Assembly: GCA_018240285.1 (NCBI GenBank)
Contig: JAFEGA010000018.1
Span: 1 to 64,000 of the forward strand
Length of the DNA: 64,000 nt
Direction: 5' to 3'
Source of the DNA: Pseudomonadota bacterium
GTDB taxonomy: Bacteria; Pseudomonadota; Gammaproteobacteria; Burkholderiales; Nitrosomonadaceae
Position numbers and translations under genes: made by a program. The stretch's first letter is position 1; the number at the start of each line of letters is the position of its first letter. The notes beneath the pieces were generated by a model. That model saw nothing but the letters and a program-made list of their open reading frames with translations, did no database searches and had not been told where the DNA came from. Positions 8,893-18,046 of the stretch are shown here, piece after piece.

Positions 8893-9675
8893 CTAATCAT
8901 TTGCCCAAGTTTTCCATGGTGGATTTTTGTTATCCCACAATTCGTTCAATTTGATCTTGTCACGTAGTGTATCCATGCATTGCCAAAATCCATGGTGTTT
9001 GTATGTCAACAAGTTTCCACTGGATGCAAGATTCTCTAATGGCTCTTTTTCCAAGACGATATCTTCTCCATCAGGAATATAATTAAATACTTCGGGCTGG
9101 CAAACAAAAAAACCCGCATTAATCCATCCTGAATCTTCTTTCGGTTTTTCCATGAATCTCTCAACTTGATTATCATGATTAATTCTCAAAACACCAAATC
9201 TCGACTCAGGCACAAAAGATGTCATTGTCATCAATTTGCCATGTGAGTGATGGAATCTAACAAGCTTATTAATATCGATATCCGAAACACCATCACCATA
9301 AGTAATCATAAATGGTTCATTTCCAACAATCTTTCTTGCCTTCTTTATTCTTGAGCCTGTCATGGTATGTAAGCCTGTATCGAGCAATGTCACTTTCCAG
9401 GGTTCAGTTTTACTATCTAATATTTCCATTCTATTGGTGCTTAAATCTATCTGCACATCACTTTGATGAAGAAAGTAGTTGCCAAAATATTCCTTGATGT
9501 AATAGCCTTTATAGCCTAGCAGCACAACAAAATCATTAAAACCAAATGAAGAATACAACTTCATAATATGCCATAATATCGGCTTCCCCCCAATTTCAAC
9601 CATTGGTTTTGGTCGAATATCTGTTTCTTCACTCAAACGAGTTCCTAAACCACCAGCCAATAGCAATACTTTCAT
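8893..9675 (-). CDS. rfbF: Glucose-1-phosphate cytidylyltransferase
   Basis: A 260-residue nucleotidyltransferase that makes CDP-glucose from CTP and glucose-1-phosphate, the entry reaction for CDP-linked deoxy sugars. The nucleotide-binding start LLAGGLGTRLSEETDIRPKP and the GGKPILWHIMKLYSSFG segment are typical. The metal-binding aspartate lies in ITYGDGVSDID and the C-terminal HHGFWQCMDTLRDK is specific to RfbF. The ATG at 9675 has a GGAGA ribosome-binding site. It begins the sugar-activation subcluster; 173 bases separate it from the flippase gene start-to-stop, enough for its own promoter, although none is obvious. Confidence 0.93.
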   Translation of the reverse strand: MKVLLLAGGLGTRLSEETDIRPKPMVEIGGKPILWHIMKLYSSFGFNDFVVLLGYKGYYIKEYFGNYFLHQSDVQIDLSTNRMEILDSKTEPWKVTLLDTGLHTMTGSRIKKARKIVGNEPFMITYGDGVSDIDINKLVRFHHSHGKLMTMTSFVPESRFGVLRINHDNQVERFMEKPKEDSGWINAGFFVCQPEVFNYIPDGEDIVLEKEPLENLASSGNLLTYKHHGFWQCMDTLRDKIKLNELWDNKNPPWKTWAND

Positions 9676-9848
9676 ATATCTTTCTCCATCCAGAAAGCTT
9701 TAATCCTCTAATTATCCTAACTAAAACTTTAAATCGATCTCACATAAGCCAGGTTAAATTTCACACCATTTCTCATTAAAACAATTTAATATTAGCCCTA
9801 ACACATAAACTGATACTTAATCGACTGCTCGAATTTTGCGAAGTACTC

Positions 9849-11372
9849 CTACCAAACAAAAATCTTTCGATTAAATAATCGATTCAATCTACCGCGCTCA
9901 TCCCTATGGAAAGGTTTGATGAAATAAGATATCAACAAAAAAAGGCTGCAAGAAAAAAACGCCACAAAGATCAAGTCTAGCCAACCTTGTATAGAAAATG
10001 CAAGTTGCTGCGCAAAAATAAATACAATCACACTTACCACACTTAACTTAAAGAATCCGATGAAGTCAAAGTGATAAGCAGTTGTAAGTGTTAAGGCAGT
10101 AATAAGTGTGCCACTAAATAATATTTGACTCATAACAATCGAAATGATGACACTCCACAACCCCTGATTCGATTCGAGTAGCAAATAAGCCATTGGCAAA
10201 ACCAGCGCACCCAGAATCGCCCCCCAAGAGCATAGGTAGCTTTTTTCGCTAGTTACCGCCACAATTTCCAATAATTGACGCTGACTCAATGGAATTAGTG
10301 CCAGTAACAAACCCGCCAAATAATAATTCGCCACACTGAATTTGCCACCACTGAGTAAGTTTGTCAGTTCACTTCCAGCTAGCCAAACAAAAATTAATAT
10401 GGGCATTAGCATGAACATGCTCAATTTTCCTACGAGATTGGCATTACGCGTCAATTCTGTCATTCCACCTTCACCCACGAAAGAAGCAACCAGCATAGGT
10501 CGAATTAAATTCGACAACAATGCAGCTGGCAAATAATTAGTAGCCTGTACATATAAACTACGCAAAAAACCAAATAAAGCCGCGACTTCCAAACCAAGAT
10601 AACGCTGAATCAGAAAAACAAACACTTGCGGACTATAAGATTGAGTGATAAGACTACCAAGATACATATGACGCGCGATATGCCACATTTCAGACCATTT
10701 CGGTGGCTGCCAATCATCCTTTCCCTGCAAGTCACGATACATTTGCAAGTACTGAATTAATCCATACAATGCTAGTATAGTTCCGAGTGCCGATGCTATC
10801 AGCTCAGCAAATACAACATGGTACAGATGAACTGCCCCTTGAGACACTATAATGCTAATTAACAGCAGAAAGGTTAGATTACGCAACACTTGACTGATTT
10901 GCGCCCATCTCTGTTGCATTAAGGGCCCCAGAATGCTATCTCGAATGTATCGCCCTAAACCTTCAATGAGCAGCAGCAACAAACATAATTCAGTTACATC
11001 AGTATATTGCGCAAGTTCCGATGACAGAAGCCACGGTACCGCCGTCCATAGCAACAACGCACCTACAATGAGAAATAGACTAATCCAAGCAGTAATTTGC
11101 CACACAAAATGCATCAGCATTTTCCCATTGGCATATAATCGGAATTCAGGCAAGTAACGCGCAGACACCCACGGTAACCCCAGTGCTGTCATAGCCAGTG
11201 TAATTTCCATCCCTGCTACGAACACGACATAGACACCATATTCTTTTGCCGTCAAAAGACGCACCACCCAAAGCAAAGTAACGAAGGTAAGTAGTGCCGA
11301 AACCATCTTACCAATGAGGAAAAATATCGTATTATACCTAAACGCAACACTAGAGTATGGATAAATACTCAT
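9849..11372 (-). CDS. Wzx-like oligosaccharide flippase
   Basis: A highly hydrophobic protein of about 507 residues with the pattern of 12-14 membrane helices seen in the polysaccharide-transport branch of the MOP superfamily. It would move the undecaprenyl-linked repeat unit across the inner membrane. The N-terminal part reads FRYNTIFFLIGKMVSALLTF, followed by LLTAKEYGVYVVF, the characteristic loop of these flippases. I use the ATG at 11372; a TTG three codons earlier is possible. It starts just after the stop of the polymerase gene. Only the fold and context are recognisable, not the substrate. Confidence 0.75.
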   Translation of the reverse strand: MSIYPYSSVAFRYNTIFFLIGKMVSALLTFVTLLWVVRLLTAKEYGVYVVFVAGMEITLAMTALGLPWVSARYLPEFRLYANGKMLMHFVWQITAWISLFLIVGALLLWTAVPWLLSSELAQYTDVTELCLLLLLIEGLGRYIRDSILGPLMQQRWAQISQVLRNLTFLLLISIIVSQGAVHLYHVVFAELIASALGTILALYGLIQYLQMYRDLQGKDDWQPPKWSEMWHIARHMYLGSLITQSYSPQVFVFLIQRYLGLEVAALFGFLRSLYVQATNYLPAALLSNLIRPMLVASFVGEGGMTELTRNANLVGKLSMFMLMPILIFVWLAGSELTNLLSGGKFSVANYYLAGLLLALIPLSQRQLLEIVAVTSEKSYLCSWGAILGALVLPMAYLLLESNQGLWSVIISIVMSQILFSGTLITALTLTTAYHFDFIGFFKLSVVSVIVFIFAQQLAFSIQGWLDLIFVAFFSCSLFLLISYFIKPFHRDERGRLNRLFNRKIFVW

Positions 11373-11381
11373 TACATTCAA

Positions 11382-12848
11382 CTACTTATGTTCAATTCTA
11401 ACATAATGACAATGTATCCACCCCAAATAACCCAACAAGGTAGCAAACAAGATCTGGAAACCAATAATTTCCAAAATTCCTACACGATAAAAAAGACAAA
11501 AAGCAAATATCGCTAATGCTGCTTGTATCGCAAGAACATCTGCTCTAATCTCTGGTATAGTAGTTTGTCGGCGTAGCTGTTCGGCACTAACCCACGCTGA
11601 CACAAGAATAGCTATGAACATGCAGAAACCCAACAATCCTGTTTCCCAAAGCAAAGTAGAAGCACCCGTTAATCCGATACCGTAACCAGGATACCGCATA
11701 AACACATGCCCACCTGTAAAATGTGAACTGCCTAATCCATTACCAAATACAAAAGATATTGGATCATGAAGACCTTGTTTCTCAACCCAAAAAGACAATA
11801 CAGCTCTACGATTTAATACATTACTCGCATGGCCTTTATTATAAATATTATATGCTAAAGTATCTTCAATGTATTTATCCATACTTATTTCATTACTTTG
11901 ATTCTGAGACAAGGCAAATAGATAAGCATAACTTGCTACTACAATAAATGCTGTAATAGCTGCAAAACCAATCAGTTTGTAATGAAATTGCACTAGCATC
12001 TCACCACGATAAATTGTCAGAAATATTAGAGGTAACATGACAATTATTGCCTTAACTTCCGATAACGATAATGGCGTGAGAATTATAAGTGCAAGCAGAA
12101 AAAACTTATTATTAGATAGCAGTTTTTCTTTCCTTCGCGCCACAAGAAACGCTAACATGACAATAAGGAAAGCGACCATTTCAGCACTTGCCCCTCCACC
12201 AGTAATGCTTGCTCCAAAGGTCCCACCAACAACATCGATCGGCACCATTCCTGGATATAAATGCTTTATCCCTTCTCGAATAGGAACATAAACAATTCGT
12301 TCATAAATTGCGAAAGGTAGCTGTAATAATGCAACAAATAGAAAAAAAATCTTCCAATTGTGAATTTGTTGTTTATTGAATGTCATCCAGCATAATACAA
12401 AAAGTAATCCCCATGCTTGAAAATAGCGCTTAAATCCACTTACAACTTCCCAGAAAGAATGCCACTGTACTAGTGAATTAATCAATGCATACGCTACAAA
12501 AGCAAGAGCAATCCATACAAAAGCAGGCGTGTTTCTCCTGGCATCTGGTGTTATAACAATTTTTATTAATGCTATGAGCATCAATACACTACCAAGAAGT
12601 GATACTCCCCAAGCTGCTTTAGAAGTAAAATAATCAAAAAATAATGGCAGTAATCCTGCTACCAGTAATCCAAGTGATAAGATTGACCAAACAATCCAAT
12701 CTACTTTAGTTAACAAAATTACACCTACAATTAGTGCAACTGCAAGACTGATAATAATTGGATTTGTTGTGACCGCAATCAAACCAAATAGAATCGCCAT
12801 CAATATGCTAATTAGTACAATGAAATAAAATACTTTCTGATCACTCAC
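11382..12848 (-). CDS. Wzy-like polysaccharide polymerase (O-antigen ligase family)
   Basis: A 488-residue integral membrane protein with about 11-12 hydrophobic segments and one large periplasmic loop before the last helices. That is the topology of Wzy/WaaL proteins, which join lipid-linked repeat units. The loop region around FGNGLGSSHFTGGHVFMRYPG is the type often seen in the polymerases of exosortase-linked loci. Translation starts at a GTG with a weak ribosome-binding site, 36 bases after the epsI stop. Gene order between epsI and the flippase supports polymerase over ligase; sequence alone does not decide. Confidence 0.65.
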   Translation of the reverse strand: MSDQKVFYFIVLISILMAILFGLIAVTTNPIIISLAVALIVGVILLTKVDWIVWSILSLGLLVAGLLPLFFDYFTSKAAWGVSLLGSVLMLIALIKIVITPDARRNTPAFVWIALAFVAYALINSLVQWHSFWEVVSGFKRYFQAWGLLFVLCWMTFNKQQIHNWKIFFLFVALLQLPFAIYERIVYVPIREGIKHLYPGMVPIDVVGGTFGASITGGGASAEMVAFLIVMLAFLVARRKEKLLSNNKFFLLALIILTPLSLSEVKAIIVMLPLIFLTIYRGEMLVQFHYKLIGFAAITAFIVVASYAYLFALSQNQSNEISMDKYIEDTLAYNIYNKGHASNVLNRRAVLSFWVEKQGLHDPISFVFGNGLGSSHFTGGHVFMRYPGYGIGLTGASTLLWETGLLGFCMFIAILVSAWVSAEQLRRQTTIPEIRADVLAIQAALAIFAFCLFYRVGILEIIGFQILFATLLGYLGWIHCHYVRIEHK

Positions 12849-12884
12849 TTAGTTGAAATATCTTTCTTATAAGAAAAATTATAT

Positions 12885-13571
12885 TTATGCACCAAAAGTT
12901 CCTATTAATCTGATACGTTCACTCGAATTAACAGAAGATAACAAATCCTGAATAAAAATAGTCTGTAGTTGATAAGCTTTATCTTTATCAGAATCAATTG
13001 AGGAAACGCGCACCAACATTCCATCAGGTACATTTCCAGTTAAGCCATACCGTAGTTGTTGCAGTTTTTCTTCCATACCAGGCAGGACAGCTTTATTGCC
13101 AACCGTTATCCAGTAAGTAATCGGCTCATTACGATAACCCTTAATTGCCAATAAACGTTTGATCGGTAATTTTCCATATTGCGTAAGCAACTCATCAACA
13201 AAAGTTTTCATTATTTCAAATCCTTGTGCGTAATAACACACCTCTGGTTTATGCACCGCCAGATTGTCACTTTGATCACCACCATAAGCCACAGAAAGCA
13301 TAACACGTTCGCCCAAAGAGTTTACGTAAGTTCTCGCCAATGTTTGATTGTATATTTTGTCAAGCATAGCTTGTGTTTCAGCATCTACTTGCAACGGAAT
13401 AATAGATCTATCAATACGCCAATCCCCAAACTCGATTGGAATCATGATCTCAAGATCAAATTTTTCTTGCTGATCTGCAATCTTTTTGTTTGGAGTCAAT
13501 GCTTTAGTCAAAGCACCTGATGACACCATCAATATACCCAGGAGTATACTGACAATTATCGATTTTTTCAT
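12885..13571 (-). CDS. epsI: EpsI, exosortase-B-associated protein
   Basis: A 228-residue protein of the EpsI family, which accompanies exosortases. In many genomes it is a separate gene next to xrt; in others it is fused to it. An N-terminal signal/anchor segment (IIVSILLGILMVSSGALTKAL) places the rest in the periplasm. The conserved core includes VMLSVAYGGDQSDNLAVHKPEVCYYAQGF, with the family's histidine-x-proline-x-x-cysteine motif, and ITYWITVGN. A very strong GGAGGAGGA site lies directly before the ATG. Its exact role is unknown; it may assist exosortase or polysaccharide processing. It is separated from xrtB by 315 bases containing IS debris. Confidence 0.85.
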   Translation of the reverse strand: MKKSIIVSILLGILMVSSGALTKALTPNKKIADQQEKFDLEIMIPIEFGDWRIDRSIIPLQVDAETQAMLDKIYNQTLARTYVNSLGERVMLSVAYGGDQSDNLAVHKPEVCYYAQGFEIMKTFVDELLTQYGKLPIKRLLAIKGYRNEPITYWITVGNKAVLPGMEEKLQQLRYGLTGNVPDGMLVRVSSIDSDKDKAYQLQTIFIQDLLSSVNSSERIRLIGTFGA

Positions 13572-13629
13572 TCCTCCTCCATCTATTACCGCAACCTATT
13601 GTTATTAATAATTATAATTCATAAAAATA

Positions 13630-13830
13630 AAGCTCTAGACTAGCAGAGATTAATAATATCTGAGTATTTTCGATAGTTCACCAGCAAGTTCATCAGTTTG
13701 TTTTTTCTAACGCCATTCAGTTTCCTTCAAACGCAGCCCTGTGCCATTAAACTTTGCAAACCATTGCTCGGTAAAGCTCCAGAATGATTCGATACCATTG
13801 ATATGACAATACCCACTCCGAACACAAACT
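13630..13830 (-). pseudogene. IS1595-family transposase remnant
   Basis: In the 315-base gap between xrtB and epsI, the minus strand encodes HINGIESFWSF, EQWFAKFNGTG and LRLKETEWR, then a stop and KKQTDELAGELSKILR in the same frame. This matches the C-terminal end of ISXO2/IS1595-type transposases, where NGIESFWS and LKETEWRFN are hallmarks and a TLLxLLR-like end is usual. Only about 60 codons remain, with one internal TAG. No inverted repeats were recognised. The remaining bases of the gap show nothing else. Confidence 0.7.
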
Positions 13831-13886
13831 AATTATCACCACGAGACATACACAAATGGCTATCTAGAGCCAAAAATAATCAACCA

Positions 13887-14780
13887 TTACTCATAAACAG
13901 TATGTGAAACTTTAATAGATTGTGCTCTAATAAAATATTGCAATACTCCATCAACACTTAGGATAAGCACTAATGCACTAATAAATAGAACCATACCAGC
14001 AAAGCCATGCAGGAATCCTTGCCCGGCCGCATCTCCATAATGATATGTAATCAATGTAAGCACGATAACGCGAATAACGTTAGCAGTAAAAGAAATCGGT
14101 ATAATTAAAATAGCTAATGTTACATTGCGTAATACTGAAGTGTGATGCACAAAATTCAAATAAAACAGCCCAAGTGCTTCCAATGTCAACAGTGTTTGAA
14201 GACCAGCACACGCATCTGCAACGAGAAGCTGATATTGACCGATTTGTAAGATAACACCATTTCTCGCGATGGGGTAATTAGCCCAAAATAAAATATGCTC
14301 CGCCACAAACGAAACGGCCATCTTCATGGGCATAGTAAGTAAACTAACCACTTGCCCAGGTAATGGAATCATGAATAACAAAAAGAATAGTGGAAACCAC
14401 ATAACTTTCAAAGCAATGTAGCCTCGCTTAATAAGGATAACAGCTGCAAGTATCCATATGAAAGAGCCTATCTCAAACACTAATATCTGTTGTGAACGTC
14501 CAATAATATAAAGAACCAAAGCTATAAAAAGAACTATCCATCCTAAATTCGCGGTCGATTTTCCCTCACTCTTATTCATCATCCCCCCCCACTTACGATA
14601 AATAAGCCAGAGAGAAAGTAGCAAAATAATCGGTCCATGCGCCTGATCTTCTCTAGACCATATTCCATTTGCAAGATCATAGAAAGTAGGTACATATAAA
14701 ATCAACAACCCCAGCAAAACTGGCCACCATTCAGATATGGTCAACTTTAAACTATGAAATTGATAATCACGTATGGTCAT
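13887..14780 (-). CDS. xrtB: Exosortase B
   Basis: A 297-residue membrane protein of the exosortase/archaeosortase family, predicted to cleave PEP-CTERM signals at the inner membrane and hand the protein on for surface attachment. The catalytic triad is complete: Cys191 in VADACAGLQ, Arg237 in FTANVIRV and His258 in FLHGFAG. About eight membrane segments are visible, and FPLFFLLFMIPLPGQVV is the usual strand before the active site. The neighbouring epsD-epsG genes are the standard exosortase-B locus. A PEP-CTERM protein occurs at 56797-57660 in this window, so at least one probable substrate is present. Confidence 0.9.
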   Translation of the reverse strand: MTIRDYQFHSLKLTISEWWPVLLGLLILYVPTFYDLANGIWSREDQAHGPIILLLSLWLIYRKWGGMMNKSEGKSTANLGWIVLFIALVLYIIGRSQQILVFEIGSFIWILAAVILIKRGYIALKVMWFPLFFLLFMIPLPGQVVSLLTMPMKMAVSFVAEHILFWANYPIARNGVILQIGQYQLLVADACAGLQTLLTLEALGLFYLNFVHHTSVLRNVTLAILIIPISFTANVIRVIVLTLITYHYGDAAGQGFLHGFAGMVLFISALVLILSVDGVLQYFIRAQSIKVSHTVYE

Positions 14781-14791
14781 AATCTATTTCT

Positions 14792-15697
14792 CTAGAAATC
14801 AATCAACACAGACCCCACCACCTCGGTACCGCTGTATTTAAGTTGCTCATTAATGGCATTGATATCGCTCAAGCGAGTATTATTTTTATGAGCAACCACC
14901 AATGCACCATCTGTACGTGCAGCGATAGCGAGTGCATCGGAACCACTTGAAAAAGCCAACGTATCATAAAGGATTACATCAAACTGATTAGCAAGCTGAT
15001 CGTTTAGTTCGTCAAATACATTACGATTTAGCAGTTCTAAAGGATTTGGTGGGAGTGTTCCTGCCGACAATACAGAAAGATCAATAAATGAATCTATTTT
15101 TGCAATTACCTCAGAAACACCGACACGACCAGCTAGCACATCGGATAGCCCCTGCCTATTTCTTAAATTAAAAATTTCATGCTGCTGAGGGCAACGTAAG
15201 TTTGCATCAATTAATAATGTCCGCTCACCAAGCTGTGAAAACACTACGGCGAGATTTGCCGCAAAAAGACTTACACCATCCCCTAGGTTGTAACTAACTA
15301 TTGCGAGTGCTTTATGACCGGAAGTAAACCAACGGAGCATTAGTTGACTTCGCACTGCGCGGAAAACTTCCACTTGAGTACCAAAAGGTTGATAGGCAAC
15401 AACTAACTCTGGAGAATGATTTCCCTGGCCAGGTAACAAATAAGGATAATCAAATTGTTGTGCGAGAACTAGCTGTATATCAGCTTCAGTAATAAAACCT
15501 AATTTAAGCGCAGCATCACCAAAACGCAAACCACTTTCTTTCTGCAAACGCAGTACGCGCTCTGCTTCCGCAGGTGTAATTTTCCCCATATCCAGAAGAA
15601 TATGACCAATGCTAAACTTCCGCATATGAGAAGCACCTGTACTGATAGAACCTGAACTACTAGACTCCCTAGTTTCCGGGGAACTTGTAAAACTCAT
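14792..15697 (-). CDS. epsG: EpsG, tyrosine-kinase-like chain length regulator
   Basis: A cytoplasmic P-loop ATPase of the EpsG/BY-kinase family (about 301 residues) that works with the EpsF membrane protein to control polysaccharide polymerisation. Residues 25-90 form a GspE/MshEN-like N-terminal domain (IGHILLDMGKITPAEAERVL). The ATPase domain begins with FRAVRSQLMLRW; the loop SYNLGDGVSLFAANLA stands at the Walker A position; LLIDANLRCPQQ is Walker A-prime and ILYDTLAF the Walker B strand. The Walker A lysine is absent. The C-terminus has no tyrosine cluster. I start at the ATG at 15697, which has GGAGAATAAA in front, rather than four codons upstream. Confidence 0.85.
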   Translation of the reverse strand: MSFTSSPETRESSSSGSISTGASHMRKFSIGHILLDMGKITPAEAERVLRLQKESGLRFGDAALKLGFITEADIQLVLAQQFDYPYLLPGQGNHSPELVVAYQPFGTQVEVFRAVRSQLMLRWFTSGHKALAIVSYNLGDGVSLFAANLAVVFSQLGERTLLIDANLRCPQQHEIFNLRNRQGLSDVLAGRVGVSEVIAKIDSFIDLSVLSAGTLPPNPLELLNRNVFDELNDQLANQFDVILYDTLAFSSGSDALAIAARTDGALVVAHKNNTRLSDINAINEQLKYSGTEVVGSVLIDF

Positions 15698-15727
15698 TTT
15701 ATTCTCCATATTTGAATCTAGGCAGAA

Positions 15728-17089
15728 TCATCGGATTAAACGCGGCCAGTTCAATTGTAAGCGCCTTTGTTTTGATACCTCTTTTTGTATAACACCAAGT
15801 ACTGGCACTTTAAATACGTCTACCAAATCCTCTGATGAGCGTACGCGCCGGTCAACCATTTCAGCAATTAAACCAGCCCCAAGTCCCAAAAGAGTCCCCA
15901 ATATTACCGACAACACCATGTTTAATAATAGTTTTGGACTATGCGGCCTCTCAGGAATCTTCGCGGGATCAAGTATAGAAACACTTGATAAATTAGCTTG
16001 CCCTTCAAGAGTTGTTTGATTTAATCGCTGCATTGCGTTGTTATACGCTTGCTGAGCCCCCTCTACTTCTTTAAAAAGGATATGTAACTCATTCCTCGCA
16101 CGATTCAGTGATAATACTTTTGTTTTCTGTTCTTCAAGCGCCGCACGTATTTCTGCTTCTTGACTAATAGCGGTATACATGGTGTTCCTTATATACTTAT
16201 TAAGCTCTGTTCGCAATTTCTCCACTTCTGCTTTTGCACCTGCATAACTTGGATGATTAGATCCCAACTTCTGCGATACTTCTGAGAATTTTGATTCAGC
16301 TTGTGCCAAACTTAGTTTGAGATTACTAATCATTGAATTTTTCACAATACCATTGGTTTCGCCACTTCTATGATCAATAACACCCGGATCGGTTCCCATC
16401 AACTCCGCTTGAGCAATTATCAATTGGGCAGAAAGATCATTTAAACGTCTCGTTTCTATATCTAAACGAGTATCTGCATCAATAATCCCAACTTCATGTT
16501 GATAATCTGTCAGTTTTTTCTGTGCTGTTTCCAATTTTTCACGCAACACATTAAGCTGATCGGTAAAGTAAGCTGCAGCTTTCTGTGAAGGCTCAACGGT
16601 AAGACGAATACTTATTTCCTGATACGCATTCGCAAACGCATTTGCAATGATCGTCGCAAACGTAGGATCTGCTCCTTTATAGCTAATACCAATTACACTA
16701 CTATCACGAGAAGTTTCAATATCAACATTTTTAAGAAGAAAAACAGCCAACCACTCCCGCAACGGCAAATTACTATTACTCGCTTCATACTGCTCTTTTA
16801 CTACTTCGTTATGATCAAGCCTAAGCTGATTAATCACCATTAATGCAGTTCTAGTACTTTTAATTACGTCCAATTGAGTTGCCATAAAGCTTGGATTTAA
16901 TTGTGCAGGTAGAATCGTTCCTGTTACAGGATCCGCTCCTTTATATGTTAGAACGAGCGTAGCAGTTGACATATAACTCTTTGGCAAATGCAGACTCACT
17001 ATCAAAGTCGTTAATATTGTGATAATTAATATAGATAAAATAAGTTTGTGACGCGCTAAAATGATTAAAAAGAAACGAGAAAAATCCAT
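15728..17089 (-). CDS. epsF: EpsF, Wzz-type chain length determinant
   Basis: A 453-residue co-polymerase of the Wzz/PCP-2 class. Two membrane helices flank a long periplasmic coiled-coil domain: the first near residues 8-32 (FLIILARHKLILSILIITIL) and the second near 400-425 (LLLNMVLSVILGTLLGLGAGLI). It is preceded by the proline-rich PERPHSPK motif typical of the family. The central part (residues 170-360) is heptad-rich. It sets chain length and connects Wzy, EpsG and the EpsE outer-membrane exporter. It lies 19 bases upstream of the epsG stop-to-start region in one transcription unit. Confidence 0.88.
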   Translation of the reverse strand: MDFSRFFLIILARHKLILSILIITILTTLIVSLHLPKSYMSTATLVLTYKGADPVTGTILPAQLNPSFMATQLDVIKSTRTALMVINQLRLDHNEVVKEQYEASNSNLPLREWLAVFLLKNVDIETSRDSSVIGISYKGADPTFATIIANAFANAYQEISIRLTVEPSQKAAAYFTDQLNVLREKLETAQKKLTDYQHEVGIIDADTRLDIETRRLNDLSAQLIIAQAELMGTDPGVIDHRSGETNGIVKNSMISNLKLSLAQAESKFSEVSQKLGSNHPSYAGAKAEVEKLRTELNKYIRNTMYTAISQEAEIRAALEEQKTKVLSLNRARNELHILFKEVEGAQQAYNNAMQRLNQTTLEGQANLSSVSILDPAKIPERPHSPKLLLNMVLSVILGTLLGLGAGLIAEMVDRRVRSSEDLVDVFKVPVLGVIQKEVSKQRRLQLNWPRLIR

Positions 17090-17162
17090 ATATTTAAAAT
17101 CCCAGTTTAAAACTGATTTACCACAATACTTACTTCATAAAATTGAAACAAAAATATCAAAA

Positions 17163-17978
17163 TCAGAAGAGACTCTCTTTAATATAAATAACATCATCCG
17201 GTTGAATTAAATCTCCAGATTTAGCAGTAATTTCTTTTAAATTACCATCAACATCTCGACGCTGAATTCTTAAGCCACGTTCAGTTCCTCGCAGACTCAA
17301 TCCGCCACCCACTGACAATGCTTGCATAACTGTCATGTTTCGCTCCAATCTATAAACTCCTGCACGCTGAACTTCACCATATATATAAAACCGATGAGCG
17401 CGCTCAACATAAATTAGGTCATTACTTCGTATATCTATATCACGAGATAAATCGCCAGAACGAACCATTTCAAGCACATCAATCACCTCTTTTACAAACT
17501 TTCTGCCATCGGAACGAATCAAAGTAATGAGTTCCCCCCCTTCAGGAATTACTCCTCCGGCCATAGCAAGAATCTCGGTCAAAGTACGCTTACCTTCGAT
17601 TGGATAACGCCCTTGATTACGAACATTACCCAGCACAGATACCATCTGACTCTGCAATGAAGCAGCAACAACCATCACTTGCGGTTTACGCAGAATATCT
17701 CGCGACTCCAAAAGATTTGCTATTTTTCTTTCGGCTTCTGACGGTGTTAATCCATCAACTATAACTTCTCCCACCAGTGGAAATGTAATTTTCCCTGTTT
17801 CACTTACTTTAGTTTCGGTAGTCATATCAGGATGACCATAGACAAAAATTCTTAATGCATCACCTGGCCCTAATACACTTTCACCAGTTTCACCCGCAGC
17901 TGCATTTTCAATACAGATTACCCACAGAGCCATAAAGATTATTGCCAAAATCTGCGTTTTCTTCATAACATTTATCAT
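17163..17978 (-). CDS. epsE: EpsE, Wza-type polysaccharide export protein
   Basis: A 271-residue periplasmic/outer-membrane export protein of the Wza (OPX) family. A signal peptide covers residues 1-28 (ILAIIFMALWVICIENAAAGE). The export domain SVLGPGDALRIFVYGHPDMTTETKV follows, with LVGEVIVDGLTPSEAE, and then two SLBB-type repeats (VSVLGNVRNQGRYPIEG and FYIYGEVQRAGVYRLE). No lipobox cysteine is visible, unlike E. coli Wza. It would form the outer part of the secretion channel. The ATG at 17978 has AAGGA nine bases upstream. Confidence 0.88.
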   Translation of the reverse strand: MINVMKKTQILAIIFMALWVICIENAAAGETGESVLGPGDALRIFVYGHPDMTTETKVSETGKITFPLVGEVIVDGLTPSEAERKIANLLESRDILRKPQVMVVAASLQSQMVSVLGNVRNQGRYPIEGKRTLTEILAMAGGVIPEGGELITLIRSDGRKFVKEVIDVLEMVRSGDLSRDIDIRSNDLIYVERAHRFYIYGEVQRAGVYRLERNMTVMQALSVGGGLSLRGTERGLRIQRRDVDGNLKEITAKSGDLIQPDDVIYIKESLF

Positions 17979-18046
17979 TAGTTCGAGTCCTTAATTCATG
18001 CCGTAAAAATCATTTCACAGTCAATCTGGGAGCCTCTCTCAACAGC

